29,049 bases of DNA, from contig BFEA01000751.1 in the NCBI GenBank assembly GCA_003427395.1, positions 532,513-561,561 of the forward strand, in the 5' to 3' direction. A model generated the notes under the pieces. That model ran no database searches. It was not told the origin of the DNA and was given only the letters and a program-made list of their open reading frames with translations. This DNA is from Chara braunii (lineage: Eukaryota; Streptophyta; Charophyceae; Charales; Characeae). The position numbers and the translations under genes are program-made. Shown here piece after piece: positions 8,562-19,828 of this stretch. Within the stretch, counting starts at the first letter, position 1. The number at the start of each line of letters is the position of its first letter.

Positions 8562-11264
8562 GAGTACACACGTGCAGCCCGCACGTGCAGCAGTGTGGGG
8601 CGATCGAGCAGTCCTCACCGTGCGGGGGAAACCGAGCGACCGAGCAGGTCCCTCCGCATGGCTGTGGGGGTAACTTTTTAGGAGGGAAGGCCTGTAAGCC
8701 TACTACCTCCCGCCTGAAGAGGGACTGAAACTCTAGGATGGTACCGCCCCGACAACGAAGTTAGTGGGGGAGAGGGGTGGGATGAATCTGTCAGAGAGTA
8801 GACTTCGACGTGGGTGAGTGTTTGTTCTGGCTGAGTCAGATTGGCTATTCCGTAGCAGTTATTAGCACTACGCGAGATGGAAAGAAGCTAGAAACCACTA
8901 AGCCGTTGGATCGAAGCTTAAAAGACGAATCGTAACACCCTCCTCGCGGCGGCTTTTATGCGGGCTGGCTCGAATAACCAAGCAATACACCGTGATGTTG
9001 ATCCGGAGTCTCCTCCTTCGACCTTCCCAAACCACGTAGAGATTTCCCATCAAGGGAAGGTGATAGACAGCATAGGCAAAAGGTGAAAGGGGAGGCCAAG
9101 GCCGACCGAACTGAATATTGGCGAGTGATTTTACGGTCGCCGGAGGCAGGGCAGTAAGCAAATAGGCTGAATGCTCGATATCCGACTGCTCAATGTGTGA
9201 GTTGGATTCCTGCGACTACCTAAGCGAGGCCGGCGATGGAAGCAAGGTTCTGGGCACAAAAAACGGCAGTATTGGACGAAAGTTGCGCAGAAAGGAATAG
9301 GGAGTGCATTGTGTATTGCTATCTTACCGGTCTCTGTACGAGAAGGGCAAGAAAAGGGCCACGTAGTGAATACGACAGTGTCGCCAGGAACCTGAAAGTA
9401 GGCTCAACCAAAGCCGAACAAAACGGCGGAATCGAAGGGGTGCAAGTCGACGAGCGGCCTAGTCGCGAACGAGTGGGGCGAGCCACAGAGTTTAACTCCA
9501 CTGGGGGTAGGGTTCCGGGAACAAAGTGTGATGATGCCGGGCGTGGGCTACTATACGGGCGACACCAACCAACTGGGGTGAAGAACAACGTGGAACGAGG
9601 GTGATGGCAAAGAGGTTTCGCAGCGAGCGAACGGAGGCGGGAGGCGGAGCTGCCCACCGGTGAAGGTAGGGCTTCGGGTACAAAGAATGAAAATGAAGGG
9701 CGAAGGCTACGAAGAGAGCAGCGACGAATGTGTTGAATATTAGGGCATGTCCGATCCCAGCACATGAAGGACAATGCGAATGAACTCAACTAGACCTAGA
9801 TCGCGGGGCGATCCAGCAACGTGCTAACGGAGACGAGCAGCGCAATCTGAACCCAACCAAGACGACTGACGCGACAAACCTTGCCGAGAGTACGGGGTAA
9901 GGGTTCCAAGCCTGCATGATTGCAGCGGGAAAACACGATTATATCTCTTTACCCGTGCCTCTAGCCCAGTCTTCTGCTTTTGAGCCGACAAGGAGTAACG
10001 GAAAGAAAAACAACAAGAAGGACCAAAAATCGTTCGCGAAGGAATAGTTGGGTAGGTTACGGTCCCGCCGCCACTACAAAGACAGCCCCGGCCTAACCCT
10101 GAAGGGGGGGTCTCGGCCGATTCAGAGGGGGGCCCATACCATACCCACTGGAGGCTGTTTCGACGAACTGCCACCTCCGCATATCAGATCTTTCATATTT
10201 TATATTATATATTATTTTTCCTTGGATTTGGTCCCATTCTACGCGCCAATAGTGGGATCAGGCCCCCTTCAGTCAGGGCGACCCCGAAAGAGCGGAACCC
10301 TAAGAAGAGACTCAGGACACTGTCGCAGCAACCATTTCAGGATCGAAGTAAAAGAGGGAAATCGAGGCGAAAACCCCGCGCCGAAAGCGTGAACAGGCCC
10401 CCTTTGGCTAGAGTGTCCCCGAAGGGGCGAAAACCTCTGAGGGAAAACAGGACTCAACTTTCTCCTCCGCGACGGGATCAAAACCGAAAACCAAGAAAAA
10501 GTAGAAAGTTGAGGTAAACCCAATACTAAATGAGGAAAGGAATAGACAACAAAGATCTGCATTAATATAACCGACTAGGGCGGTCGGAATCAGACAGAAG
10601 CTCTGTGACTTGGCCCAAGCACCGGATTCCATGAGGTGACTACCAGCTGTGAGAAGGGGTTATACCTTCGTACGAAGATTCTTCTGTAGACCTTCGTTGT
10701 TGCTTGTTCAGATCTGCCGCCCTTGCCAACTGGTCCCACTCCCTGGGATCGGCTTAGTGCCCTTCATGACTTGCTTCTCCGGCTCCTTGACACTAGTAGA
10801 CATCACCGCCCTTCCCCCTGTGCTACTAGATTCAACAGGGATCCGCCCTCCGCCCGGGCCTTAGCTCCGCACTACACGACATACCTCACTGGCTAGGTTG
10901 ACCCGCCTCTCCATACTGAGATTCCATAGGAAGATCGCCTCTTCGGCGATCTTCGTTTCATAGGTTCGAATACTTCATTGGTTCATCGACAGATACTCCT
11001 CCTCCCGATACGACCCCACCTCTCCTCCCCCGGCCTTAGGACAAGTTCACGCCACTTTTGATCGGACTCACCACGAAGCCCGACAGCTGCATGACACGCC
11101 TCCCTCGTGCTAAGCGCCCGAGGTATGGCGGGCGAACTCCGCGTCTACACCGGAAAACCCTAAAACATTAGCGCTCATACGTCACGGGACTAGAGCGCTA
11201 CGGCGCCGCCTCCCACTTCGTCCTCTTTCACTTTCCTTTTGTTTTTTTTTTTCGCCTGTATCTC
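8560..11264. other. About 2.7 kb of unassigned sequence; no supported gene
   Basis: The longest open frames here (122 codons plus strand at 9236-9604, 156 codons minus strand at 9319-9789, 116 codons minus strand at 9824-10174) overlap each other, have no recognisable motifs and look like chance frames in moderately GC-rich DNA. The composition and wording of this block differ from the LINEs, and it reminds me of non-coding land-plant mitochondrial DNA, but I can name no organellar gene or intron in it. A perfect hairpin lies at 10930-10954. I see no terminal repeats that would define a transposon. Confidence 0.4.
10930..10954. repeat. Perfect 10-bp stem, 5-nt loop hairpin
   Basis: GAAGATCGCC at 10930-10939 and GGCGATCTTC at 10945-10954 are exact inverted repeats around TCTTC. 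Such hairpins can be transcript 3' ends in organelles or transposon footprints; nothing nearby decides between these. Confidence 0.7.
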
Positions 11265-11267
11265 TTT

Positions 11268-11389
11268 GGGCCTTGCCACACTACTCTCGAAATGTGAAAA
11301 AGACAAAACTTTGGCGGGTGCATCTAGCCATGTTGTAGCGGGAAGTTCATTCTCATTTTGCACATTTCGAGAGTGGTGTGGCGAGGCCC
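11268..11389 (-). mobile_element. 122-bp MITE with 3-bp TSD (GGGCC family), inverted copy
   Basis: Terminal inverted repeats of about 29 bp begin GGGCCTTGCCACACTACTCT and end with the near-complement GGTGTGGCGAGGCCC. The flanks are TTT (11265-11267) and TTT (11390-11392), a 3-bp target duplication. The reverse complement aligns end to end with the copy at 28356-28477, which has exactly the same length, so this is one family in opposite orientation. The element is far too short to encode a transposase and would be moved in trans. The superfamily is not certain: a 3-bp duplication that is not TWA argues against a typical PIF/Harbinger element. Confidence 0.85.
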
Positions 11390-11643
11390 TTTCCCTTCTA
11401 TGGGCCTCGCTCCACTACTTCCCACTGATACCACGCTGGGCATGGGGGCGCAGCCAGGACGGCGGCCCACAGAAAACCAACAAACAAAAACGCCCACTTT
11501 TTTTACTTTGTTTTTCCCCTTATAGCCTCACGGCGACACCGAGTAAGGTATATTGTCACACGGCAACACCTGTGGGACGTCTGTGGGACATCCGCCAGCC
11601 GTTGGTGCATCCAAATCCGAGGGCAGCAAAATCAAGATGTTTG

Positions 11644-11655
11644 TGTATTTGAAAG
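11644..11655. repeat. Candidate LINE B target-site duplication, 3' side
   Basis: TGTATTTGAAAG directly precedes the T run that is the LINE B tail. TGTATTTAAAAG at 19860-19871 matches it at 11 of 12 positions on the other side of the element. The pairing is plausible for an L1-type insertion but rests on a short AT-rich match. Confidence 0.5.
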
Positions 11656-11677
11656 TTTTTTTTTTTTTTTTTTTTTT
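11656..11677 (-). repeat. Poly(A) tail of LINE B
   Basis: Twenty-two T on the plus strand, equal to an A tail on the coding strand of LINE B. Between it and the rest of the 3' UTR sits only an 18-bp remnant plus the nested MITE. Confidence 0.75.
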
Positions 11678-11699
11678 GGAAGAGCTCAAAATGCATTAA

Positions 11700-11841
11700 A
11701 CCACCAGTACTTGGGCACTGCGAGCCGCGCCGGCCGCCCAAATCTCGAAGCAGCACAGGCTGTCGATTCGATTTATCGACGGCCCGCCGGCCGCAGAAAT
11801 CGCGTAGCGTTAACGCTACGCGTCGCCCAAGTACTGGTGGT
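11700..11841. mobile_element. 142-bp MITE flanked by TTAA, nested in LINE B 3' UTR
   Basis: ACCACCAGTACTTGGGC at 11700-11716 and its exact reverse complement at 11825-11841 form 17-bp terminal inverted repeats. Both sides are flanked by TTAA (11696-11699 and 11842-11845), the target duplication of piggyBac- and Kolobok-type transposons. The interior is GC-rich and strongly self-complementary: a perfect 22-bp palindrome centred on GTTAAC lies at 11801-11822, and GTCGAT...ATCGAC forms a small hairpin at 11762-11780. No coding capacity. A related end (TTAAACCACCAGTACCTG) occurs at 28802, so the family is repeated. TTAA could instead be part of a longer terminal repeat. Confidence 0.85.
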
Positions 11842-11932
11842 TTAAGAAAAAAACATAGGATGAGGCCGGGAATCCCTCAACAAACAAACCCGAAAAGGGT
11901 GCTGGGGCCATTACCCAGCATAGGCTAAAACT

Positions 11933-11953
11933 GGAAACCGGGTCCAGTGTCCC
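11933..11953 (-). repeat. LINE B copy of the conserved 3' UTR motif
   Basis: GGAAACCGGGTCCAGTGTCC and the following base match the motif that occurs twice in the LINE A 3' UTR (68-90 and 132-154), with one substitution in the core. It lies about 280 bp from the LINE B tail, or about 140 bp if the nested MITE is removed. Confidence 0.75.
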
Positions 11954-12229
11954 ATCCATCCTCTTACCTAAGAGACCTTCAAAAGGGATCAACCTTGAAG
12001 CTCAGAAAAAAAAAAAAAAAAGGGGGCGTTTTTGCCTATAAATCTATGTTACTCTCATGCAGAAGGGACAAGGTATCTTGACAGTTCGATGACATCTACC
12101 ATCTCGTAGAGGGGCATCCTGGGGAAGGAATCATGATGGGTTGCTTAAAAGCCCCCCCCTAAAGCCACCTATGCCTTGTATCACCAAGGCCTAGTAACCA
12201 ACACACAGGTCTAACAGTTGACCTGCTGA

Positions 12230-13687
12230 TTAAGTTTCAATCATGAGTGGCAAACAACCATGAGCACAAAGACATCTTGCCTTCTGGGGAAACAGTAGCC
12301 AGGCGATTTTCCTTAGCCATGTTTTCTGAAACCAGGGCAAGTTTTTCTTCTGCCAATCAGCTTTAATGTCTACGCATCTGTTGCTTGATTTGGCACTGTT
12401 GCTGCCGCAGAGGGGTTTCTTCTCCTCGAAATACACGAGCATTCCTTGCGGACCAAATAACTTCCATCAGAACCCCTCTGCAGCAGAGAGCTACATAACC
12501 CTAGTCGCTATTGTAGTGCATTCCTCCCGGCAGCAGGCCTGTCAACATCCAAGCGTCAGACCAATCAAATGCCCCGTCCACAATCTTCTGCCAGTGGTGC
12601 TTCCACCACATCAATAATTCATCAACCAAGGGGCAAAACAACCCTATATGTATCATATTCTCCCATCCCCAATTACAATGCAGACATTGAACTGGAACGT
12701 CCATTCCTTTTGTCGAAAGCTACATGGCGGTCGCTGTTACCAATAGGGATTGGAGCCACATGATGCTCGAATGTTTCTGGACTGGGATCTTAGTCAATCC
12801 CTTCCAAATTCCCCGTAGACCTTGTTCAGTAACTCCTGCCAAGTGGTGTGACTCCGCCAGTTTCAAGGCCAATGAAGAAGCCGACTTCCCCAGGCGGGCC
12901 TGTTGAACCTGTACTCCGATCTTCGGTTTGTACTGGAGTAGCGGGGTAAACTTTCCCTTCACATTCCAGCCCTGCAGAAGGGGTTCCACCCGAAAGCGGC
13001 TTGCCATACCCATCAGTATGACCTCCTTCCTTCTCTGATTGTTTGTCTTGAACAGAACCCTCACTTCCTCCAGATGAGTAGTGTTGTCCACCCTGAGGTC
13101 CTCCACCTCCAACGTGAGCTTTCCTGTGGTCTTCGCCTGGGCAGTAATCGGTAACCGCTACACCTGCACCCTCATACCTGAGACTAGGTCCGGGCCCAGG
13201 ACCCGAAAGAAGAGAGACGGATTGTCTTCTGACTGCAGCCACGTATCCGCGACATTCTCCGTTGTTGGTGAGAGCAGATGGATCCACGACTCCAGAATTG
13301 CTGCAATAAGTTCCTTTCTGTGCTGCTCCAGCTTGTGAACACGCGGGAGCCTGCGTCGAAGTTGTGCTGTATCCAGGAAGGTGTCTCTTGATGGGTCTCA
13401 CAGGTCCCTAATCTGCATCACCCCTTTTTTGACCCAAGCCCTGCCAAAACCACCCGGGTATCAGCCGCAGTAAAAGGGAGGCCGTCACTGTCTGCTATTC
13501 TTTCGTTGTCAAATAACATCTGGTTTAACACTTCTTGCTTGGTCGATGGAGGCTGGATTCTTGTGCACCTTGTTCCAAACAGTAATAATATTACGCCAGA
13601 GCTTAGACTTGGGTTTCTTGTTGCAGAACGACGGCAAGAGCAAATACATCCAGACTTTGGAGCTATCCTGCAACTCTCATTCCCTTC
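12230..13687 (-). pseudogene. LINE B ORF2 C-terminal region with zf-RVT finger, multiply broken
   Basis: This stretch is spread over several frames but still aligns in pieces with the end of ORF2 in LINEs A and C. A piece at 13112-12720 contains the pre-finger segment (IWKGLTKIPVQKHSSIMWLQS, compare W..L..IP..K..S..WLQS in A). The piece at 12704-12501 holds the finger C7, C10, H19, C24 with CX2CX8HX4C spacing. The piece at 12442-12230 continues past the finger (ADWQKKNLPW, compare ADWRR in A and VDWRR in C). The connector between the reverse transcriptase and these pieces (13687-13400) has several stops and shifts. No part could be translated as one protein today. Confidence 0.72.
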
Positions 13688-16303
13688 CTAATATGTACTC
13701 ACCAAAGGACATCCAGACTTTCTGACTGGCTTCCAACATTGCTTCCACTGGCCATTTGGACAAAAGCGCGTCATTCTGTTGGAGGGGGTCAAGAACCCCC
13801 AAGCCCCTTCCTTCCTTGGGGTAGCAATTACCTCCCACGCTACCTTAGATAAATAGCCTTGATCTGCCGTAGCCTCCGGTTTCCATAGGTACCTCCCTGC
13901 AGCATTTTTTATCCTTCGAGATGCCTTCTGCCCAAGTCTGTGTACCGACAGTGGAAACCACAGAATGGAGAAGGCTGCTCCTGATAGTACCAAAGCCCTC
14001 CCAAATAGAGATAAGTGCTTGCGCCTTTCCCAGCTGGCTATACGGCCCAGGACTTTGTCCGCCAAGATGCTGTCTCGAACATCTGCACAATCGGATAAAG
14101 ACACTTGTACTCCTAGAAACCTGTCAGATGAGTTGGCTGGCACATGTCGCAGACCCCAATTAATACAGAGGGTGTGGGAGGGATGAAGGAAATAAATAGA
14201 CTTATCCCAATTGATAGAGGCCTCCAATAACTCACAATAATCATCAATGATTTTTCTTAGTTCCATCATACAACTCGTTGTGTTCCTGCATGCTACCGTC
14301 AAGTCATCAGCTAACGCCCCCCCTTTCCATTGGAATGAGGGGGATAGACACAGACCTTCTAGCCTAACATTAGTTCGGATATTAGCCATGAGAATCTCCA
14401 GTTGAATTACAAATACAAGCGGGGCTAGCGGGCAGCCCTGCCTCAAGGAGCGGGATAGACTGAACTGTTCTGACTGTTTTCCATTCACCAATACCGTGGC
14501 AGTAGCCTCCGCATACATGGCTCTGACCCAATTACAAAATTGCGGCCCAAACCCCATGTGCAGCAGTGTAGTATTGACAAAGGCCCACCCAACCTTGTCA
14601 TACGTTTTTTCCATGTACAGCATGAGGATGGCCACATTCCTCTTTTCCTGACTAACGACTTCTAGTGCCTGCATCGTTGCTAATATGTTATCGAATATAG
14701 ATCTCCCCTTAACAAACGCTCCCTGTTCCTTGCCTACAAGCAATGGGAGTACCGGGGCCAGCCTGAATGCAAGCACCTTTGCCAACAATTTATAGGAGAC
14801 ATTTAATAATGAAATTGGTCGCCAATTACGAATTTCTTTCTTATCTCCTTTTTTATACATTAGCGAGATCATTTCCTTGACCATGCTCGGCGGTAGTGAG
14901 CCTGATGCACGAGTCTTATTAAAGATATCACAAAAAAATTGGCCAAAAGCATCCCAGGCTTCTAGGAAAAACTCTATTGGCAGCCCATTGGGGCCGGGGC
15001 ATCTGCCTTTTGCCGTCTGCTTTGCCGCCTTTGTGACCTCCTCCACCGTGATTGGCTCGTCCAGTTCCGCTCCCATATGAGGGGGGATCCATTTAGAGTT
15101 GCAGTCCCAAAAGGGGTGAGTACCAGTGAGGTCTGAGTGAAAGTTATCAAAAGGGCGTCTTGTTGAAACGATATCTTGAAAGTATGCCATGGCGTACCTA
15201 CATAGGCTCTCTGTGTCCGTTGTCAGTGGGTCGTTAATGGCGAAGGGATAAGTAAGCTCCCTCACGACAGGTTTAGCTTTCTGCAAAATGAGGGAGCGAA
15301 ATGTTTCCTTCGCCATTCTATCATGTCCTAGTATTCCTTTTATTCGGAGCCACTCTTGCCAGTTCGCCTGATTTTTTATTTCCAACTCTTCCCATTCGGC
15401 CAACGCAGCAGTCCTCTTCACCGACCAATGGTATTCCAAGAAAGAGTCATGGCCGTCATATGCATTTGCTTGCTCCACTAACTGACGCAGTTGCATTTCC
15501 TTCCAGTTCCTAGCGACTGCTTTCATTTTTGAAAATTCGATCATTGCCGTCTGTAGAATACCAATGCCCTCGTCGACCCAGCCTTCATAACTGTCGAACA
15601 AGTCTCTTGCCATAGGCCAATCCTTCATTTGTGCTTTAACCCATGATTGAGGGATACCCGGGTCTTTCAGCAGATTAACATTAAGCCTAAATGGGGGTTT
15701 GTGCCTTTCCACTACCTCCTGGGAGAAAACATCCATAAGTACAGGGTAGTGGTCTGATATGTAAGAAATCTTGAGATCCACGTTGGAGACTCGTTCCCAG
15801 GGGGCTCCCCTGGCCAAGATATAATCCAGTCGCCTTTTGGGTTGTGCTGTGCGGACTGACGGCCTAGGCCCCCGCCAAGTGTAACCCGGAGATTCTGGAT
15901 TCAGCGTTCTATAAGCATCGACTAGATTGTGTGCTTCCATAAACGTAGACAGCAGCAAGGCGTCTCTTCTGATTGGGAAAACTACAGGGGAATCCAGGCC
16001 AGGATTAAGCACGCTATTCCAATCCCCCATTAGTATCAGATTGTCAGTATCCGGGATAAGCTTAGGAAGATCAACGAAAATTTCAGTTCTTAAGGCATAA
16101 TCTATTCGAGCGTATATTGACATTATGGACCAGTCTTCGTCAGCAATGGTCAATTTCACCCAGGCGCAACGTCCTTCTGGGTCTGTACAGCTGTCTATAA
16201 TATCTGCCCCCAGTCCCTTATCCAGTAATATTGCCACCCCTCCTCTAGTCCCCACTGCTAGGGGCCCAGATTTGAGGACCTGGCCACCATCTGCTGATCT
16301 CAT
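13688..16303 (-). pseudogene. LINE B ORF2: endonuclease remainder and reverse transcriptase, catalytic Asp lost
   Basis: An 871-codon open segment. Its first residues are out of frame read-in; conserved sequence begins at GTRGGVAILL, continuing the endonuclease after a frameshift near 16270. Endonuclease motifs SIYARIDY, GDWNSVL and SDHYPV are present. The reverse transcriptase follows with YKKGD..IRNWRPISLLN, FVKGRSIFDN, RQGCPLAP (621-628) and ALADDL (D666-D667). In motif A, however, the phrase reads MLYMEKTYDKV: Y563 (codon TAC at 14617-14615) stands where A and C have the catalytic Asp (LDLEKAYDRV). This GAC-to-TAC change should abolish polymerase activity even if the frame were open. The tail after about residue 845 is read out of frame to a stop at 13688. 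Confidence 0.9.
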
Positions 16304-16463
16304 TTATTTTATCTTGGCCGATCTTTGTTTCTTGTAGACAGGTAATGTGGACATGGTGTGATCTCAACCAATTTGCCACTCTTGCTCTCTTGTGAGTCTC
16401 GTTCACATCACATAGGCCGCGAATATTCCAGCTTCCCAGTCTGATTTTATTGGGCACAACCAT
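16245..16463 (-). pseudogene. LINE B ORF2 start: endonuclease N terminus
   Basis: ATG at 16463 opens ORF2 with MVVPNKIRLGSWNIRGL. It contains the metal-binding N of SWNIRGL and the catalytic E of LQETK and runs to GPQIWAPSSG. There a one-base frameshift (between about 16290 and 16250) diverts it to a stop, while the conserved continuation (GTRGGVAILL) is found in the next frame. The ATG lies 17 nt inside the end of ORF1, in the same relative phase as in LINE A, which supports it as the true ORF2 start. Confidence 0.85.
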
Positions 16464-19334
16464 TGTCCATGGTTGTTCCGCTTGTGGATTGGATGCGGTC
16501 CTCAGTTGTCACACCTACCATTGGCGGATCTACATCTACAGCCGCTCGCTCTCCAATTTCGAAATTCACATTCTTTCCGGCTCTCCTTTTCAAGAGAGAG
16601 GAGGCAAACGATTCAGAAAAGATCAGGGGACCACTTTCGGATTGAGCTACCCAATCAGCCACCACCTTGGCAGACAACCAGTCAGCAATTTAATCCCAGC
16701 CAAAGTGTCCGATTGAGAAGAGGCTAATTGTGCCAGCTCAATCCAATAGATCCTAAGCTCATCCCACTTAGGCTTATTGTCTGTGATATGAGCTTAATCC
16801 ATGAATGCAATTAAAAGTCGCGCCACGCCCCCTTCAGGTGTGTCTACTGAGTATCGAGCCATTTTTGATTTAGGTAACAGATTAACCTCTCCGAGGTTTT
16901 GTAATGTCTGTATTTTAACTAAATTGCAAACCATAACTGGAGACGGGGTGCCACTCAGGATGATTGCAGGAAGAGTTAAAGATTCATCCTTACCTCTCAG
17001 GGTAAGGAAACGCAAGGTCTGACCATCGTGCGAGCAGATGATGGGAATCAAATAATCTGAAACCATACCATTGATCTTTTCCTTTCTTGTTAAGGTCTTG
17101 ACAGGGGCAGCCAGGGACAAGGAGCGGCGGACAGTTTTTGACATTTGTGCTCTGCCTCTTTACATCGGAGAGCTTCTTACAATATCGTCCGTACTTGTGC
17201 CCCCCTCCTCTTCGTCCAATCTTGCTTGGAATTTTAGACCCTCTATTCGGGGCCTCTTTGCCGAAGACAGGTTTGCTGAGGTGAGGGTCTGGTCCTTGTC
17301 CAGGCCGTAGGAAGGGGGGGTAGAGAGGGGAGGCCAAACAATCGGATTTGCTGGTATTTCTTTAGCCTTTCCCTTATCCCTTCCCTTCACCTTCTTGCGA
17401 GTATCTCCCGTCGACTGTTCTGACTTCTCGGAGGCCCCTGCTGGGGAGTAAAAGACCGGGGAGCCCTCCTGCTCCCCTTTCGACGAACCATCGAAGCTGG
17501 ATGAAGGACTGCGACTTACGGTTGGAAACAAGGCTGTGTTTCCGTTAACCATCAGCGGATTCAGTTTTAAGCTCTGGACCTTCGTCGCATCTGCCTCCGA
17601 TGAGTCCTCAATAAACAGTTTGTTATTATAAATTGAGAAATCCTTTGACTTGTCCGCCGTTAGAGAAGTAAGTACAGTAGCAGCCTGTTCTGTGGTGTCT
17701 GAGACTACCACATCACTCGGACTCTGGCTGATTCCATTATCTATCCGCTCAATTTTTCGTACCTCGGAATCTGTTCCCTTCCCTTCCGAAGTGCTATTGC
17801 AGGGGGCGCCCGACGGAGGAAGGGGGGAGGGGGCATTGCCCACCAATCCCGTGTCCTCCCCAGCTGTAGGCCCATTAGGACTATTCTTTTTTGGGCTTTC
17901 TTCTTTATTCCCTGGCGACCCCTGCGAGGGACTTGAACCAATGGTTGGCTGCAGATTGGATGACTTCTCCAATTCGAGGAGCAAGGAGCCCGGGTTCGGC
18001 TATGATTCACTTCCAGCAACCCCCCCGGACACTACAACCTGTGCGTTAGATACTCTCCATTCGTTCCGAGTTTTGCTTTTCTTCTTTTTCCTACCCACCG
18101 ATTTCTTCACCTTATTTGTGGGTTTCTTCTTCGATTTAGTGCTCAAGGAGGGATCCTAAGTTGCTTCTCCTTTCCCTGTTTTATCGACCTCCCGGATCTC
18201 TTCTTCCCTTTCCTTCATTTCAACATCTTCCCCTTCCCCTTTCCTCCCTTCCGATTCCTTTCTCGAATCTCCTCCCTCCTTGGCAGCATTCGGGGCACCA
18301 TTATCAGCAGGGTTGTCCTTCCTGTGATCCACCTTCTCCTTCTCCTTCCCTTCTACTTCCTTTTCCTCACCCTCTGTGGTCCCCTTTTCCTTAACCCTTG
18401 CGTTCTCTTCTTGGTTTTCGCTCCCATCTTTCTTGTTCTTATGCGCATTTGCGGTCTGTTGTTTGCCTTTGTTCGCTGATTCCTTTTTTGCTGGACAACA
18501 CTCATCATTCTCTGAGTGAAAATTTTGACGGCATGCCCGACACCATGGTGTTTGGGCATGCACAACCTCAATCTCCACATAACCACCCTTCTGCATGTCA
18601 ATAATCAAATACGGCTTATAACGTAGGCGGGCCTGTGCCTCCATGTCAAATCTTACATTAATAAGCTCGGGGGAGGTTTTGTCCGAGAATGTTCCGTATT
18701 TCTTCAGGATCGGGCCAAAGGCTTTATTGACCGCAGAAGCCAGGTGTGGCAGGGCAGCAACAGGGACATACATGCATCTGATCCAAAATAACCTGTACCT
18801 CATGGCTTCACGCCACTCAAATAATTCGTTCTCAGACATCCACGGTTTGAAGGACAGTGTGTATTTTTTCCCATCCAAGATTATTTCGTTTTTTTTTTTC
18901 CTTAATAACCATGTTGCAATTTCACTCGCTGAGGCCACATACGTGACCAGATTGAAGCCCTCATTGTGGAAGATTCCTCTCTTTAGCGGAGCGCTAATTG
19001 CTCTGCTCTTAGCCCACCCGTTTTCGTGCATCCAGATCAAGCGAAGTTTGTCAGAGATTGGAAGTGATTTAGAGTCATTCCCAAAAAATACCGATACGAC
19101 ATTTTCTTTAAGCCATTCCTCCTGGACGGCGTAGACTTCGGGGTTGACAACTACTCTCACAAAGTCTTCCCCGACTTCCACCGTCCCTGGGCTGAGGTGC
19201 TCGGGGAGAAGACCGCCGTGATAACACTCTGTCAGGATCTCTTTGATCCTGACCTTGTCGACTCCTCCACTGATAAGTGGACGGGCGGGGTTAGAGGTTG
19301 CAGAACCTTCCATTTCAACACTACCAGTCAACAA
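16447..19334 (-). pseudogene. LINE B ORF1: DUF4283-like region, knuckle, basic and unrecognised C-terminal domains
   Basis: One frame runs from 19334 to about 16690. The better start is ATG 19313 (MEGSATSNP), which matches the MEAKPVNQ start of LINE C. Conserved features are VVSVFFGNDSKSLP, TYVASASEI, SFKPWMSENE and FWIRCMYVPV near residues 80-192, then a knuckle C265, C268, H273, C279. Its last spacing is HX5C instead of HX4C, so it may be impaired. A highly charged Glu/Lys linker follows, then a Lys-rich patch after the TAG at 18158 (KSKKKPTNKVKKSVGRKKKK, nuclear-localisation-like). The unrecognised C-terminal domain starts at YLIPIIC (about 17060). Stops: TAG 18158, TAG 18002, TAA 17162, TAA 16796; a shift near 16690 leads to the final piece 16677-16447. 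Protein-like sequence continues through each stop. Confidence 0.82.
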
Positions 19335-19757
19335 GTCAACCAGCTAAATACCAGTCACTCTCAGCAGTTAAAACAACGCCTAAAAGAAAAAATATAAACC
19401 TTACACACAACAAGCATAATAAACATAATCGCTAAGACCTCATCAACCAGAATAAATCACATCATTCCCTTTCCCTCCCAAATGGCTAGGGCCGAGATTA
19501 TCCCAGAGGCTGCTTGCATGCTCTTAGTCGTCTCGCTGGGCCTGTCCACCGTTGAGACACCTTCCATGCCGGGCTGCTGCAATAGTCGCTCCTCTGAGCT
19601 TTCCCTGGTGCTGCTCCTCGCCCTGAGTCCTCGATGAGTACCCCGCCCTCATTCCCTGATGAGCCAGGGAGATTAAGTCCGATACCAGGAAGCATGCGTT
19701 ATGGATGTTCATGGCTATGATTGACGTCATGCGGGGTCTGGCGACGGTAATTCCCTT

Positions 19758-19828
19758 GCCCTAATCGATTAGGCGTGAAGCGCCGCCGAGGCGGCGCTAA
19801 TTCGCCCGATTAGCGCATGGGATTAGCG
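19758..19828. repeat. Cluster of nested hairpins at the LINE B 5' end
   Basis: Three inverted repeats sit within 60 bp: the palindrome CCTAATCGATTAGG (19760-19773), the stem GCGCCGCC/GGCGGCGC with a 2-nt loop (19780-19797), and GCGCTAAT/ATTAGCGC with a 7-nt loop (19794-19801 and 19809-19816). By the proposed borders this lies in the LINE B 5' UTR, where it might be an internal promoter or structured leader; it may equally be the remnant of a small inserted element. Confidence 0.6.

Noticed and set aside
8369-8584. Minus-strand frame encoding a poly-Phe protein
   Set aside because: It is only the 72-base A tract read in one frame.
9236-9789. Overlapping frames of 122 and 156 codons as host genes
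   Set aside because: They overlap on opposite strands, show no motifs or start context, and such frames occur by chance in moderately GC-rich DNA.
10648-10864. A 71-codon plus-strand frame as an organellar protein gene
   Set aside because: I could not match it to any mitochondrial or plastid protein, and it lacks membrane or catalytic motifs.
10955-10980. tRNA T-loop-like GGTTCGAA
   Set aside because: No acceptor, D or anticodon stems could be fitted around it.
12006-12021. Plus-strand A run as a retroposon tail
   Set aside because: It lies within the LINE B 3' UTR, and no element body ends there.
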